Part shown: piece after piece, positions 27,023 to 36,099 of the stretch
Layout of the letters: every line of letters starts with the position of its first letter
Position numbering within the stretch: position 1 is the stretch's first letter
NCBI GenBank assembly: GCA_011389745.1
Contig: JAABTQ010000011.1
Span: 1 to 64,000, forward strand
From: Desulfobacteraceae bacterium
Lineage (GTDB): Bacteria > Desulfobacterota > Desulfobacteria > Desulfobacterales > SKZT01
DNA length: 64,000 bases
Reading direction: 5' to 3'
Notes under the pieces: generated by a model
What the model saw: only the letters and a program-made list of their open reading frames with translations
Database searches by the model: none
Told to the model about the DNA's origin: nothing
Translations under genes and position numbers: made by a program

Positions 27023-28064
27023 CTCCCAGAACACAAGCACTTCGGAAAAAATTTGTAATTTTGATCAAAGGCAGGAAAAAGAAGCCGCTTATGATTATCG
27101 GGAAAGAGGAATTCGTTGCGTATTGTTGGATCAAATTGTCGGAAGTGTCGGACGATATCAAGATTTTGACAGGCAGTTCAAACTTAAACCCCACCTGCCA
27201 TCAGAGCGGTTTGAACAGGTCAAAAAAGCAATGCTTGAAGGCAAACCCATGCCACCCGTAAAACTTTATCAGATCAAGGATGACTACTATGTCCTGGATG
27301 GAAACCACAGGGTTGCCGCTACAAGGGCTCTGGGAAGAAAAGATATCAACGCCAAAATCGTCGAACTGATACCCTCCAAAAATTCCCTGGAAAACATTCT
27401 CTATCTGGAACGTTCTGAATTTGAAGATAAGACAGGGATTTCCCCCAGGATCGAATTGACCGAAATCGGTCAGTACAAGTACCTGATCAAACAGATCGAA
27501 TCCCATCGTATTTATTTGCAAGACCAGGGCTCCGAGGCATCTACCTTTAATCAAGCTGCACAAGACTGGTATAACACCATCTATTGTCCCATGATCACCA
27601 TTATTGAAAAAGCGCGGTTAATGGAATCTTTTCCGGACCGCACCTATGCCGACCTTTTTACCTACATTGCCTGTCACCAATGGGAATTGGGCAGGACCAG
27701 AAAATACGGTTTCGGAATCGATGATCTGATCCCCAACAACATGGAGGTATTTCGAACCAAAATGGCAAATATGACAGCCGGCGATTACCCGGATATGCAG
27801 CGATGGATCACCACTTTTGTGCTGATGAATGTCACCGCCAAACATGAAAGAAAAATTATGGAAAAGCTTTTTGCTATCCAAGAAATCAAAGAAGTTCACT
27901 CGGTTCACGGTGCATTTGATCTGATTGTCAAGATTGTTCTCAGCCGGGACCTTCTTTGTTCTGATGCCGAAGTCATCGGTGATTTTGTTCAAAACAAAAT
28001 CCGGATGATCAATGGCGTTAATGCTACTCAGACGCTGATACCCGGGTTATCCAAAATAAAGTGA
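26979..28064 (+). CDS. ParB/sulfiredoxin-like domain protein with C-terminal Lrp/AsnC-type ligand-binding domain
   Basis: Residues of about 45-130 resemble a ParB N-terminal-like fold (VLLDQIVGSVGRYQDFDR, then KLYQIKDDYYVLDGNHRVAATRALG). The middle is helical and unassigned. The last 80 residues (MEKLFAIQEIKEVHSVHGAFDLIVKI...) match the RAM/ACT-like effector domain of Lrp/AsnC regulators. No DNA-binding helix-turn-helix is visible. A GTG at 26979, inside the phosphoesterase gene, gives the longest frame; a TTG at 27000 is an alternative. It may sense an amino acid, but its output is unknown. Confidence 0.7.
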   Translation: MGIISWILNHIKNSNSQNTSTSEKICNFDQRQEKEAAYDYRERGIRCVLLDQIVGSVGRYQDFDRQFKLKPHLPSERFEQVKKAMLEGKPMPPVKLYQIKDDYYVLDGNHRVAATRALGRKDINAKIVELIPSKNSLENILYLERSEFEDKTGISPRIELTEIGQYKYLIKQIESHRIYLQDQGSEASTFNQAAQDWYNTIYCPMITIIEKARLMESFPDRTYADLFTYIACHQWELGRTRKYGFGIDDLIPNNMEVFRTKMANMTAGDYPDMQRWITTFVLMNVTAKHERKIMEKLFAIQEIKEVHSVHGAFDLIVKIVLSRDLLCSDAEVIGDFVQNKIRMINGVNATQTLIPGLSKIK

Positions 28065-28211
28065 CATTGTGAGGTAGCGGTAAAGCTCTTCCGTATTCAA
28101 CGGGGTTGATAGCACAGGACCAATGATTATTATGTTTATATAGCCGTAAACAATGCGGCATTTAAATTGATTATATTTTAACACATTAAAAATATTGTTT
28201 ATAGGTGTATC

Positions 28212-28361
28212 ATGAGTGATTCAAGTAAAAATTTCGACAGCAATTGCTATATGGAGTGTGATTCTTCATACAGGGACTGTATGAACAGCCGCGAGGACGA
28301 ATCTGTCTGCAAGATGAAACATGCACAGTGTTCATGCGGCTGCATCATAGAATCATCATAA
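28212..28361 (+). CDS. 49-residue cysteine-rich small protein
   Basis: ATG at 28212 follows TAGGTG by about 5 bases and opens a 49-codon frame with seven cysteines (12, 16, 23, 33, 40, 42, 44), including a CSCGC cluster near the C-terminus (residues 40-44). The protein is hydrophilic, acidic in the middle and without a signal peptide. A strong terminator begins 14 bases after its stop, which supports a real transcription unit. I know no family for it; metal or Fe-S binding is a reasonable inference from the cysteine spacing. Confidence 0.6.
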   Translation: MSDSSKNFDSNCYMECDSSYRDCMNSREDESVCKMKHAQCSCGCIIESS

Positions 28362-28374
28362 AGATGAAACTCAT

Positions 28375-28409
28375 ACGGAGTGACGGTTGTTTTTGTCACT
28401 CCGTTTTTT
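28375..28409 (+). terminator. intrinsic terminator after the Cys-rich gene
   Basis: ACGGAGTGAC (28375-28384) and GTCACTCCGT (28395-28404) form a perfect 10-bp stem with a 10-base loop, followed by TTTTT. Confidence 0.9.
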
Positions 28410-28475
28410 ATTGAAAAATTCTTGTATTCAGTCAAAATAACACATTTATCCACTGAAACTGAGCACCGAATACCA

Positions 28476-29582
28476 TTATACTTTAATGAAAAACTTTGTC
28501 TTATAAAGAACGTAACTTATCAACCAGAATACGACTAAATGTGAAAGCGCAAAAAACAGCGAGCCGTTCATGTTACCGGCAATGGGCTGAAAAACATTCT
28601 GGAACAACCAGTCATATCCGGTCAACCCATTCTCACCGTCATTAATCTTAACTATCCTTGTCAATACCCTGGCCCATACCCCGGAAAAGGCAAAGATAAA
28701 GAGTGGGTTCATGCCGAACACCACGAAAATTGTCGACCACTTCTTAAAACTTTTAAGGTCTATCAGCCAGATAAGAACGGCCAAGAAAACCGCCGCCCAT
28801 CCGGCAGTATAAAGCACATACGAACTTGTCCACAACGGTTTATTTATCGGAAATACGAGACCCCACAGAAATCCGGTACCGATTCCGACCGCACCAAATA
28901 ACAGGAACTTCAACGGTACTTTCTTTTTTTCTGTTCCGGATATTAAACTACCTGCCAGATAACCGATTATCACTGTTACAACTGACGGAATAGTGCTTAG
29001 GAGTCCTTCCGGATCGAACGGTATTTCGAATCCCTGATACAGGTGACTCTCACCAAACATAAACCTGTCAACCGTTGTTACAGCGTTGCCATGAAGGGTG
29101 TAGGGCTCGGTTCCACCGACAAAATACATTATGCCCCAGTATACCAGCAAAATTACCATTGATATATAGGGAAGCAGGTTCCTGCGCATCGAAAGCACTA
29201 TCAGAGAACCCAGTCCATAGGCCAGGGCGATTCGCTGCAAGACTCCCATGATCCGGAGTTGTGAAAAATCCTGCTGCCATTGCGGGAATGAGTTGAGAAA
29301 CAGGCCTATAACAAAAATACTAGCCGTTCGCTTAAAAATCTTCAATAATGACTTGCTGTCAAGCCTGTACTCATAATTCGAAAAGGAGAAAAACATCGAA
29401 ACACCGACAATAAAAAGAAAGAACGGAAACACAAGATCGGTGGGCGTACAACCATGCCAGGCGGCGTGCCTTAGCGGAGCATAAACATAGGACCAGCTTC
29501 CTATTGTATTCACGGTTATCATGCTCGCAATGACAATACCTCTAAAAACATCAATGGGTAGGTAGCGTTGGGTTGTTGCCAT
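28476..29582 (-). CDS. HGSNAT/DUF5009-like multi-pass membrane acyltransferase
   Basis: The 368-residue protein has about ten membrane segments. The N-terminal motifs LPIDVFRGIVIASMITVN, HAAWHGCTPTDLVFPFFLF and the later GMNPLFIFAFSGV are those of the heparan-alpha-glucosaminide N-acetyltransferase-like family. The conserved His in HAAWHGCTP is thought to carry the acetyl group. Bacterial members are believed to move acetyl groups across the membrane to amino sugars of cell-envelope glycans; the acceptor here is unknown. It lies 12 bases after the stop of the TolC-like gene on the same strand, so it may be the last gene of that operon. Confidence 0.85.
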   Translation of the reverse strand: MATTQRYLPIDVFRGIVIASMITVNTIGSWSYVYAPLRHAAWHGCTPTDLVFPFFLFIVGVSMFFSFSNYEYRLDSKSLLKIFKRTASIFVIGLFLNSFPQWQQDFSQLRIMGVLQRIALAYGLGSLIVLSMRRNLLPYISMVILLVYWGIMYFVGGTEPYTLHGNAVTTVDRFMFGESHLYQGFEIPFDPEGLLSTIPSVVTVIIGYLAGSLISGTEKKKVPLKFLLFGAVGIGTGFLWGLVFPINKPLWTSSYVLYTAGWAAVFLAVLIWLIDLKSFKKWSTIFVVFGMNPLFIFAFSGVWARVLTRIVKINDGENGLTGYDWLFQNVFQPIAGNMNGSLFFALSHLVVFWLISYVLYKTKFFIKV

Positions 29583-29594
29583 TGGTGGTTATGT

Positions 29595-30893
29595 TTAAGG
29601 AATATTGCGTTTATTTTCCAGAAGTGCTTCGGATTCAACCATGAGTTGACGTTGAAGAAAATATATTTGAATCAGATTAAACCGGGCCTCAGCAAACCTG
29701 AGATTGAAAACGCCAAGGTCGGTCAGTGTGATAGTGCCGGCTCTGTATTGTTCGCGGGCATCCTCGTAGTTTTCTTCAGCCAGCTTTACAGCCTCTATCT
29801 GGAGCAATTTTCGTTGCTTTAAGGATTCATATTCTACGGAGATCTTTTCCACAAGGCCGGCCAGATCTTTTTTGGTTCTTTCCAGATTTTCCCGGGCACT
29901 GCGAAGCTGTGCACCGGCCTCCGCCGATCGGGCACGCGCCAAACCTCCGTCTAAAAGGTTCCATCGCATTTGCAACCCCACACTCCAGAACTCATCCATA
30001 TCGGTCCTGGATTCACCCTGAGTTGTTGCTGCCGATAAAAATCTCAGTTCAGGATAATATTCCCCACGAATAATCTGGTGATTGAGCCGCGCGGCTTCCG
30101 CCTCGGTTTTTCGAAGGTCGATATCAAGAAGGTCTTGTTTATCGATGGCCCCATATAAAGAATGTATCTTTTCATTAAGTGTGTCAGTATCCCCCAACGT
30201 GCCTTCGGGAACCAGAAGTTGTTCATTACCGGACCTTCCCATGGCAACATTGAAATCGATCAGGGCTTGCTTATGTGATGCCTCACTATCCTTTAAGCTG
30301 TCATCGGCAAAATTTAGGTTCAATTGGGCCTGGCGAACGTCCAAAAGTATCACCACACCGGCTTCCCATAAATTCCGGGCATCTTCCAATTCTCTCTGAC
30401 GCTGCACAAAACGATCCTGGAGAATGTCCACCACAGCCTTTTGAAACAAAACTGCATCAAAGGTCGATTTGACGACTTTAACAATTTCCCGGATACCTGA
30501 AATTTCCTGCTGTTCGGCCTGCTTGTATAAGTTCTTTTCAAGCGCCAGACTGCTCATGATGCGACCTCCCGCATACAGGATCTGGCTGAGTTCCGCTTGT
30601 GCCAGTATATCTTTTTCCGGATAATCCAGCTCGGGAATTGGTATTTCCGGAGCATTGGTTCCAAGTCTCGCATAGGCACTGACCAGATTGACCTGGGGCT
30701 TTAAAAAGGCAACACTCTGGCGACCGACCTCGCGAGTCTGTTTTGCGGATTGTCTGACAATACGGATACTTTCAGAATTGTCTATGGCATATTGAACCGC
30801 CTCATGACGGGTAATGGCATAAGCGGTAACACTATAAAAAATCAGAATCACTGCTCCAAAAACGATTGATATGGTGAATACCTTTTTTTTCAT
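29595..30893 (-). CDS. TolC-family outer-membrane efflux protein
   Basis: The 432-residue protein starts with a signal peptide (MKKKVFTISIVFGAVILIF, cleavage likely after AYA) and has two repeats of the outer-membrane efflux protein fold with long coiled-coil helices (QAEQQEISGIREIVKVVKST and its counterpart near the C-terminus). It would form the trimeric exit duct. It is the third gene of the MFP-RND-OMF operon, 22 bases after the pump gene. Confidence 0.9.
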   Translation of the reverse strand: MKKKVFTISIVFGAVILIFYSVTAYAITRHEAVQYAIDNSESIRIVRQSAKQTREVGRQSVAFLKPQVNLVSAYARLGTNAPEIPIPELDYPEKDILAQAELSQILYAGGRIMSSLALEKNLYKQAEQQEISGIREIVKVVKSTFDAVLFQKAVVDILQDRFVQRQRELEDARNLWEAGVVILLDVRQAQLNLNFADDSLKDSEASHKQALIDFNVAMGRSGNEQLLVPEGTLGDTDTLNEKIHSLYGAIDKQDLLDIDLRKTEAEAARLNHQIIRGEYYPELRFLSAATTQGESRTDMDEFWSVGLQMRWNLLDGGLARARSAEAGAQLRSARENLERTKKDLAGLVEKISVEYESLKQRKLLQIEAVKLAEENYEDAREQYRAGTITLTDLGVFNLRFAEARFNLIQIYFLQRQLMVESEALLENKRNIP

Positions 30894-30915
30894 ATGGATT
30901 TGCCCTGAAGTTTTT

Positions 30916-33900
30916 TTATTGATTATGAGTTTTTTTAAATTTAGATTTTATTATTTCAAGGGCTTCATACTCCACGGGTACGATCAGAAGTGTTAAAATT
31001 GTTGAACTGGCCAGGCCTGAGATAAACGCCATGGCCATGGGGGCCCACGAGATGGACTTGCTGGGTATTCCGATGGCCATGGGCAGCAGTCCTAAAAGTG
31101 TTGTGATCGTGGTGATCACCACTGGGCGCATTCTTGCCGCGCAAGATTCAATAATTGCATCCCGGATGGCCAGACCCGATTTTTTTCGCGTATTGATAAA
31201 ATCAATGAGTAACAGCGAGTTATTGACCGAAACACCCGCCAGCCCAATGATTGCCAGAAAACTTCCAATGGTAAATGTGGTTCTTGTTAAAAAAAGACCC
31301 ATCACCACGCCTATCAATGCAAAGGGTACGGCGGATATGATAATGCCGGGTTGGAAATAATCGTTAAATTGAGAGGCCAACACCATATAAATCCCCATCA
31401 AGGTAATAAAAAAGGCAATAGTAAGTGACATATAGGACTTGCTTGTTGTCTCGAATTCACCTCCAAAGGATAAGGATACACTGTCAAATTTGTCCCTGTT
31501 TTTTTCGAAAAAGTCCGATACCAGAAACTCCACACGGACCGGGGAGAGTTTGGATCCGGGTTTAATGTCTGCCATGAGCGTTACGGTGGGCTGTCCTTTG
31601 TATCTTGCCCTGACATTGGGTTCGCGATCGAAATGCACATCCACCAGGTCACGAAGCATGATCGGTGAGGCAGAATGCTCCACTACAGGTATCTCCAGAA
31701 CATCCAGAGGGTCAGAGAATCCCTTACCTTCGGGATTTGCCTGGTCATATTTACGGGCAACCCGCACCATCAGATCGATTTCTTCGTCTATGGTTCTGAA
31801 ATCGCCTGCTTTTTGGCCATTTAATGCTCCTGCTGCCATTGCGGTAACATGTCCTGGTGACAATCCAAATTCAAATACAGCTTCCTGTCGCGGAACGAAT
31901 TTGACATTTTTCTGAAAACCGGGGCGGTCATCATCCAGATCTGCAAGATCAAAAAGCTCCTGAGTGTCTCTCATATATGCCAAAAGAGTATCTGCGGCCT
32001 CCATAGCCCTATCCATGCTTAATGCCGTCACGCGGATATTGACAGCCTTACCTGTGGGCGGACCATCACTTTCTTCAAATATTTTTACCGTCGGCTTCAG
32101 TTCACTGTCTTTATAAGTTTCAGCTACATAGTCCGCAACCTTTTCTTTCATATATGCCAGGTATTTCATGGGGTCATTGGAAGGATTGTCGGGAAAGTTG
32201 CGGTCTTTTTCTTCCGGAAGCGTCACCACCACCTCTCCATGATTGTTTCCGTTTCTGCGAACATAATCTTCATCTTCGTAGTATCCGGCAGTACCTGACG
32301 CGCTTTGGGCCTGGCCCGGCCCCAGAGACATGATAAATCGGGACATATCCCGCACCACGAGGTCGGTATTTTCAATGGCTGTACCTGTGGGAAGCGCAAT
32401 GGTCACATGATATCTGAAATAGTTTCCCGGAAAAAATTTTACCTTGATCAGGGGCATTATTCCGGTGATGGAAAGAACCAAAACAATCATTGCCAAAATT
32501 AAAAGCGCTGAAACACTTAAAAAGGCGATAATTTTACGATTCAGAAGCCTTTCAATCAAAAAGCGGTAAATTTTCCATAAATATGCAAAAATGCCGGATT
32601 GAAGGTGCCTGAACGGATCATGCTTGTTCTTGTCATAGCTGTTCATAACGACTTCGGGTTTTGGCCCCCAGTCAAAAATGTGAATGGGCAAAATAAAGAG
32701 TGCCTCAATCACGGAAACAAAAAGTGCATAGGAGACTGTTTGGGGAATAACTGCAAAAAAATCACCGGTAGAACCGGTCATTATGAGCATGGGCAAGAAG
32801 GCCAGGATTGTGGTTAGGGCCGATGCAACCACCGGTAGAAAAACTTCGGCGGTGCCATCCACAATGGCTTCAATTCTGTTTTTTCCCAACTGAACATGCC
32901 GGAAAATGTTTTCAATAATAATCACGGCATCATCCACAATGATACCTGTCACCAGGACAAAAGCAAAAAGACTGATGGTATTTAAAGTCACCCCGGTGAT
33001 ATACATGATTGTGATCGTGGTCAGAAAAGAAAAAGGGATTCCCACGGCCGCCAGCATGGCGTTTCGAAAACCCATGGTGAACCATAAGACAATGATGACA
33101 AGAGTCATTCCCATTATCAGGTTGCCACCCAGTGTCTTTACCGACATATTGATTTCGAATGTGGAATCCTTGGTAAAGGCAACAGCGATACCATCTTTTT
33201 CATGGCGTTTTTCAAATTGACGGGCAACGGATTTGACTTTTTCTGAAATTACAACCGCGTTGCCCTTGTTTTCCTTGATAACCACCAGACGAAGCGAATT
33301 ATTACCATTGACGGATACGATTTCGGTGGGATCGCGATGGCTTAAATGGGCACTGGTCACCAGGTCGCGTACGCGGATAAAATTGCCGTCACCATCACGA
33401 CGAACTATAACGCTGAGAACGTCTTCCTGGGAACTCAGACGCTTTCCGGCATCCAGCATATACTCGGTCCGGTCCGCCCTGAATCGCCCGGTAGGGATTT
33501 TGGTGTTGGCGGATCGGATCGCATTGGCTACCTGATCAAAGGTGATTCCGAATCGTCTGAGTTTAGAAGGGTCGACAGACACATGAAACTCCCTGTCAAA
33601 CTCACCGGATATTTCGACACTTCTGACATTGGGTATATTCAGGATTTGGGTTTTGAGCTCATCAGAATAAATCTTCAGACTTTTCTGAGGAATATCACCG
33701 ATGACATTGACCACGATCACCGGCAGCCATACATGGGTATCAATATAGATAAACCTGGGTTCATCAGCGCCCGCGGGAATTTCATCTTTAATGTTTAACG
33801 TACGAAATCTAAGCTCATCATAGAGACGTCTGTAATCGGTATCATCAATAAATTTTACTTGTATTGAGGAGAAGTTTCGGTATGATTGAGCCTGAATGAA

Positions 33901-34137
33901 TTCCACGGACTCCATATCGTCCAGGGCGTCTTCTATTTTGGTGGTCACAAGCTGTTCGACATCTTCAGCAGAAGCACCATAATAGACGGTATAAATAAAT
34001 GCCTTGCCGATATCGACCATGGGCATGTTCTCTACAGGAATGGCAACAATACTGAAAGCCCCTGCAACCACAAGGATAACAAAGGCAACGTTCAGAAAAA
34101 CTCTTTGACTAATCGAAAACCTTACGACCGGTTTCAT
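30916..34137 (-). CDS. RND-family (AcrB-type) efflux pump
   Basis: The 1073-residue inner-membrane pump has the AcrB layout: a first membrane helix (VFLNVAFVILVVAGAFSIV), a large periplasmic porter domain, helices 2-6 with the proton-relay VTGIIVDDAVIIIENI (Asp-Asp pair), then a second porter domain and helices 8-12. It uses the proton gradient to expel substrates through the partner TolC protein. Residue patterns do not tell drugs from metals; the HME-type metal motif is not evident. Its start overlaps the stop of the adaptor gene by 4 bases. Confidence 0.93.
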   Translation of the reverse strand: MKPVVRFSISQRVFLNVAFVILVVAGAFSIVAIPVENMPMVDIGKAFIYTVYYGASAEDVEQLVTTKIEDALDDMESVEFIQAQSYRNFSSIQVKFIDDTDYRRLYDELRFRTLNIKDEIPAGADEPRFIYIDTHVWLPVIVVNVIGDIPQKSLKIYSDELKTQILNIPNVRSVEISGEFDREFHVSVDPSKLRRFGITFDQVANAIRSANTKIPTGRFRADRTEYMLDAGKRLSSQEDVLSVIVRRDGDGNFIRVRDLVTSAHLSHRDPTEIVSVNGNNSLRLVVIKENKGNAVVISEKVKSVARQFEKRHEKDGIAVAFTKDSTFEINMSVKTLGGNLIMGMTLVIIVLWFTMGFRNAMLAAVGIPFSFLTTITIMYITGVTLNTISLFAFVLVTGIIVDDAVIIIENIFRHVQLGKNRIEAIVDGTAEVFLPVVASALTTILAFLPMLIMTGSTGDFFAVIPQTVSYALFVSVIEALFILPIHIFDWGPKPEVVMNSYDKNKHDPFRHLQSGIFAYLWKIYRFLIERLLNRKIIAFLSVSALLILAMIVLVLSITGIMPLIKVKFFPGNYFRYHVTIALPTGTAIENTDLVVRDMSRFIMSLGPGQAQSASGTAGYYEDEDYVRRNGNNHGEVVVTLPEEKDRNFPDNPSNDPMKYLAYMKEKVADYVAETYKDSELKPTVKIFEESDGPPTGKAVNIRVTALSMDRAMEAADTLLAYMRDTQELFDLADLDDDRPGFQKNVKFVPRQEAVFEFGLSPGHVTAMAAGALNGQKAGDFRTIDEEIDLMVRVARKYDQANPEGKGFSDPLDVLEIPVVEHSASPIMLRDLVDVHFDREPNVRARYKGQPTVTLMADIKPGSKLSPVRVEFLVSDFFEKNRDKFDSVSLSFGGEFETTSKSYMSLTIAFFITLMGIYMVLASQFNDYFQPGIIISAVPFALIGVVMGLFLTRTTFTIGSFLAIIGLAGVSVNNSLLLIDFINTRKKSGLAIRDAIIESCAARMRPVVITTITTLLGLLPMAIGIPSKSISWAPMAMAFISGLASSTILTLLIVPVEYEALEIIKSKFKKTHNQ

Positions 34138-35192
34138 CGGGTTTCCCGGCCTAAAAGTTCGGCTCCCGGTAAAAGCCTGGGATCTTCGGCAATAAACAGA
34201 TAACCATCGGTTTCGTCCAGTACCATTACGTTGATGAACTCACCGGTAGCTTTAAGTGTTACTCTTGGATTTTCATACCGGTCAATGACACAAGCTTTAG
34301 GGATCTGAATCCCCTGGACGGGTATTTTTATCGGAAGGATAAAACGAAGGCCTCCCCTTTTTTCGCCTGTATATTGGGTAATCAAAAACTCAATTCCGAG
34401 TTTTCGGGTTTTTTCATCAAATTCAGGGTTGATCCATCGGATGGCTGCTTTTACAAGCTCTTGTTCCAGGTATGCTGAAAATTCCGAATTCAGCTTATGA
34501 ATAGCCTCAAGCTCTTCTCCGGATACCGACAGAGGAACCACCAGTGTCCGAAAATCAGATAACCGGGCTAAAGGCGTGCCCTGGACTACGTGCTCTCCAG
34601 TTTCCACCATCTTACCGACAATATTCCATTCGGCTGGTGCAAAAACCCGATGGCGTTTTTTCCGTTCTAGTAATTCATTTAAAGATATTTCCAGTTTGTG
34701 TTTTTCTATGGATACGGAGTCATATGCAAGTTTCGCCTGGACAACCTCCTGCTCCGTAGCATCCCGTTTAACTTCGGTAGCCCTGTCTTCCTTATGGAGC
34801 GTATCTATTCGAATAAACTCTTTGTTAAGAAATTTTACCCGCTCATCGGCTTTTTTCAAATTATTTTCCAATAGCCGAAGCGACTGGCGTAACCCTTGAA
34901 TTTGAAAATCAATGAAGGTAGGATCCACCTCAACAACAGGTTTTTCAGCAACGAAATCTCCCACATCATAATTAACGGAAATGACCTTTCCGGAGACTTC
35001 CGAGGAAATCATCATCGTAGCCATGCTTCTGGTATAGCCTATCAGGGTGATTTCTTTGTTTGCATCCTCCACCAGACAAATTTTTCCATCTGAGGCTTCA
35101 GTAAAGGATTGCCCGTTCAACAAATAAAAAGATAATAGCAGAGCAAGAGTCAATTGCACGACTATGTTATTTGATATATTTTTGACTTTCAT
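34134..35192 (-). CDS. RND efflux periplasmic adaptor (membrane fusion protein)
   Basis: The 352-residue protein has an N-terminal membrane or signal segment (VVQLTLALLLSFYLLNGQSF), a lipoyl-like barrel half (VSGKVISVNYDVGDFVAEKP), a central coiled-coil hairpin (about residues 115-200), and the second half-lipoyl motif (VFAPAEWNIVGKMVETGEHV). It links the RND pump to the TolC duct. It is the first gene of the operon, with the promoter presumably in the 35193-35379 gap. Confidence 0.9.
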   Translation of the reverse strand: MKVKNISNNIVVQLTLALLLSFYLLNGQSFTEASDGKICLVEDANKEITLIGYTRSMATMMISSEVSGKVISVNYDVGDFVAEKPVVEVDPTFIDFQIQGLRQSLRLLENNLKKADERVKFLNKEFIRIDTLHKEDRATEVKRDATEQEVVQAKLAYDSVSIEKHKLEISLNELLERKKRHRVFAPAEWNIVGKMVETGEHVVQGTPLARLSDFRTLVVPLSVSGEELEAIHKLNSEFSAYLEQELVKAAIRWINPEFDEKTRKLGIEFLITQYTGEKRGGLRFILPIKIPVQGIQIPKACVIDRYENPRVTLKATGEFINVMVLDETDGYLFIAEDPRLLPGAELLGRETR

Positions 35193-35379
35193 AAAAAATT
35201 GTGGAAAGGGGTAAAAGAAGCATCATTTTTTGAAGGCTCATATCATTGACAGCAATATTGGTCAAGTCTGATCAGTAGCGGGAGCATCTGAAAAATTCCT
35301 GCGCTGATGGTGCATAGGTTTCATCTGCGCAGGAAAATTTCAAATTTATACCTAATGAGCGATTAAGTCGGCAACTACC

Positions 35380-35452
35380 CGTCATTCGGGCGAAAGCCGG
35401 AATCCATAGGGTGAAACCATCAGACTGGATACCGGCCTTCGCCGGTATGACG
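35380..35452. repeat. extragenic palindromic repeat (GTCATTCGGGCGAAAGCC ... GCCTTCGCCGGTATGACG)
   Basis: CGTCATTC-GGCGAAAGCCGG at one end and CCGGCCTTCGCCGGTATGACG at the other are near reverse complements around a 30-base centre. This is the widespread proteobacterial type whose translation reads NVIPAKAGIQ in spurious ORFs. It lies between the efflux operon and the next gene; the remaining 35193-35526 gap shows no gene. Confidence 0.8.
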
Positions 35453-35526
35453 TTAAGAGATTTCCGCAATTGAAATCGATCATCTTAGATTATAATATGC
35501 TTGGTATGGGCAGGTCTCGAATTATT

Positions 35527-35886
35527 TTAGGCATGCACGTATATGCCACGACTTTTTGGTTTGATTTTTCCTAATTTGTTTAGCCTAAAGACAATATTGC
35601 GCAGTTTTTTTTCATTAAAACCAGTCTGGTCCTGTAATTCCGAAAATCGGATGCCATCGCCGGCTTCTTTAATGACTTCAAGCACCACACCCGAAGCTGT
35701 GTTTCCGAAACGACTCCGATAGCCCCCCGAAGATCTTCTGCAGTTAGCATTGGAAATCAGCGTTTCCAAACGGTCCATTTTGGCATTCAGCCTGTCCATA
35801 TCTTTTTTCGTAGGTATTTTGTAATACCTGAGAAAATATTTCACCATCGTATCAAAACTTTTGGGCCTTTCAGTATTGGCAACCAT
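35527..35886 (-). CDS. small winged-helix-like hypothetical protein with N-terminal coiled coil
   Basis: The 119-residue protein is not recognised at family level. Residues of about 28-48 form a coiled coil (MDRLNAKMDRLETLIS); the C-terminal half (VVLEVIKEAGDGIRFSELQ, GFNEKKLRNIVFRLNKLGKI) has the helix pattern and beta wing of a winged helix-turn-helix. AGGAGGT lies 8 bases before the ATG, so it is very probably expressed. It may bind DNA as an oligomer; no target is suggested by the neighbours. Confidence 0.7.
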   Translation of the reverse strand: MVANTERPKSFDTMVKYFLRYYKIPTKKDMDRLNAKMDRLETLISNANCRRSSGGYRSRFGNTASGVVLEVIKEAGDGIRFSELQDQTGFNEKKLRNIVFRLNKLGKIKPKSRGIYVHA

Positions 35887-36099
35887 ACACAGGTACCTCC
35901 TAAATTAACCTGAACAAATCCAACTAAGAAAATTAAACGACTTTAAATAGATGATTATCATACTTATTTTTACCCTTACATTTCAAAATAATGAGTCATT
36001 TTGGAAAGTCAAGGACAGTTCAATTTTAAGTTGCCGTTACCCGGTGGTTGTGCTAGAGAATCAAAATATATATATAACTTAAAAAACCTGAACAATCAC

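Noticed and set aside
35272-35469. Small ORF with NVIPAKAGIQ-type translation
   Set aside because: It is the known spurious translation of an extragenic palindromic repeat.
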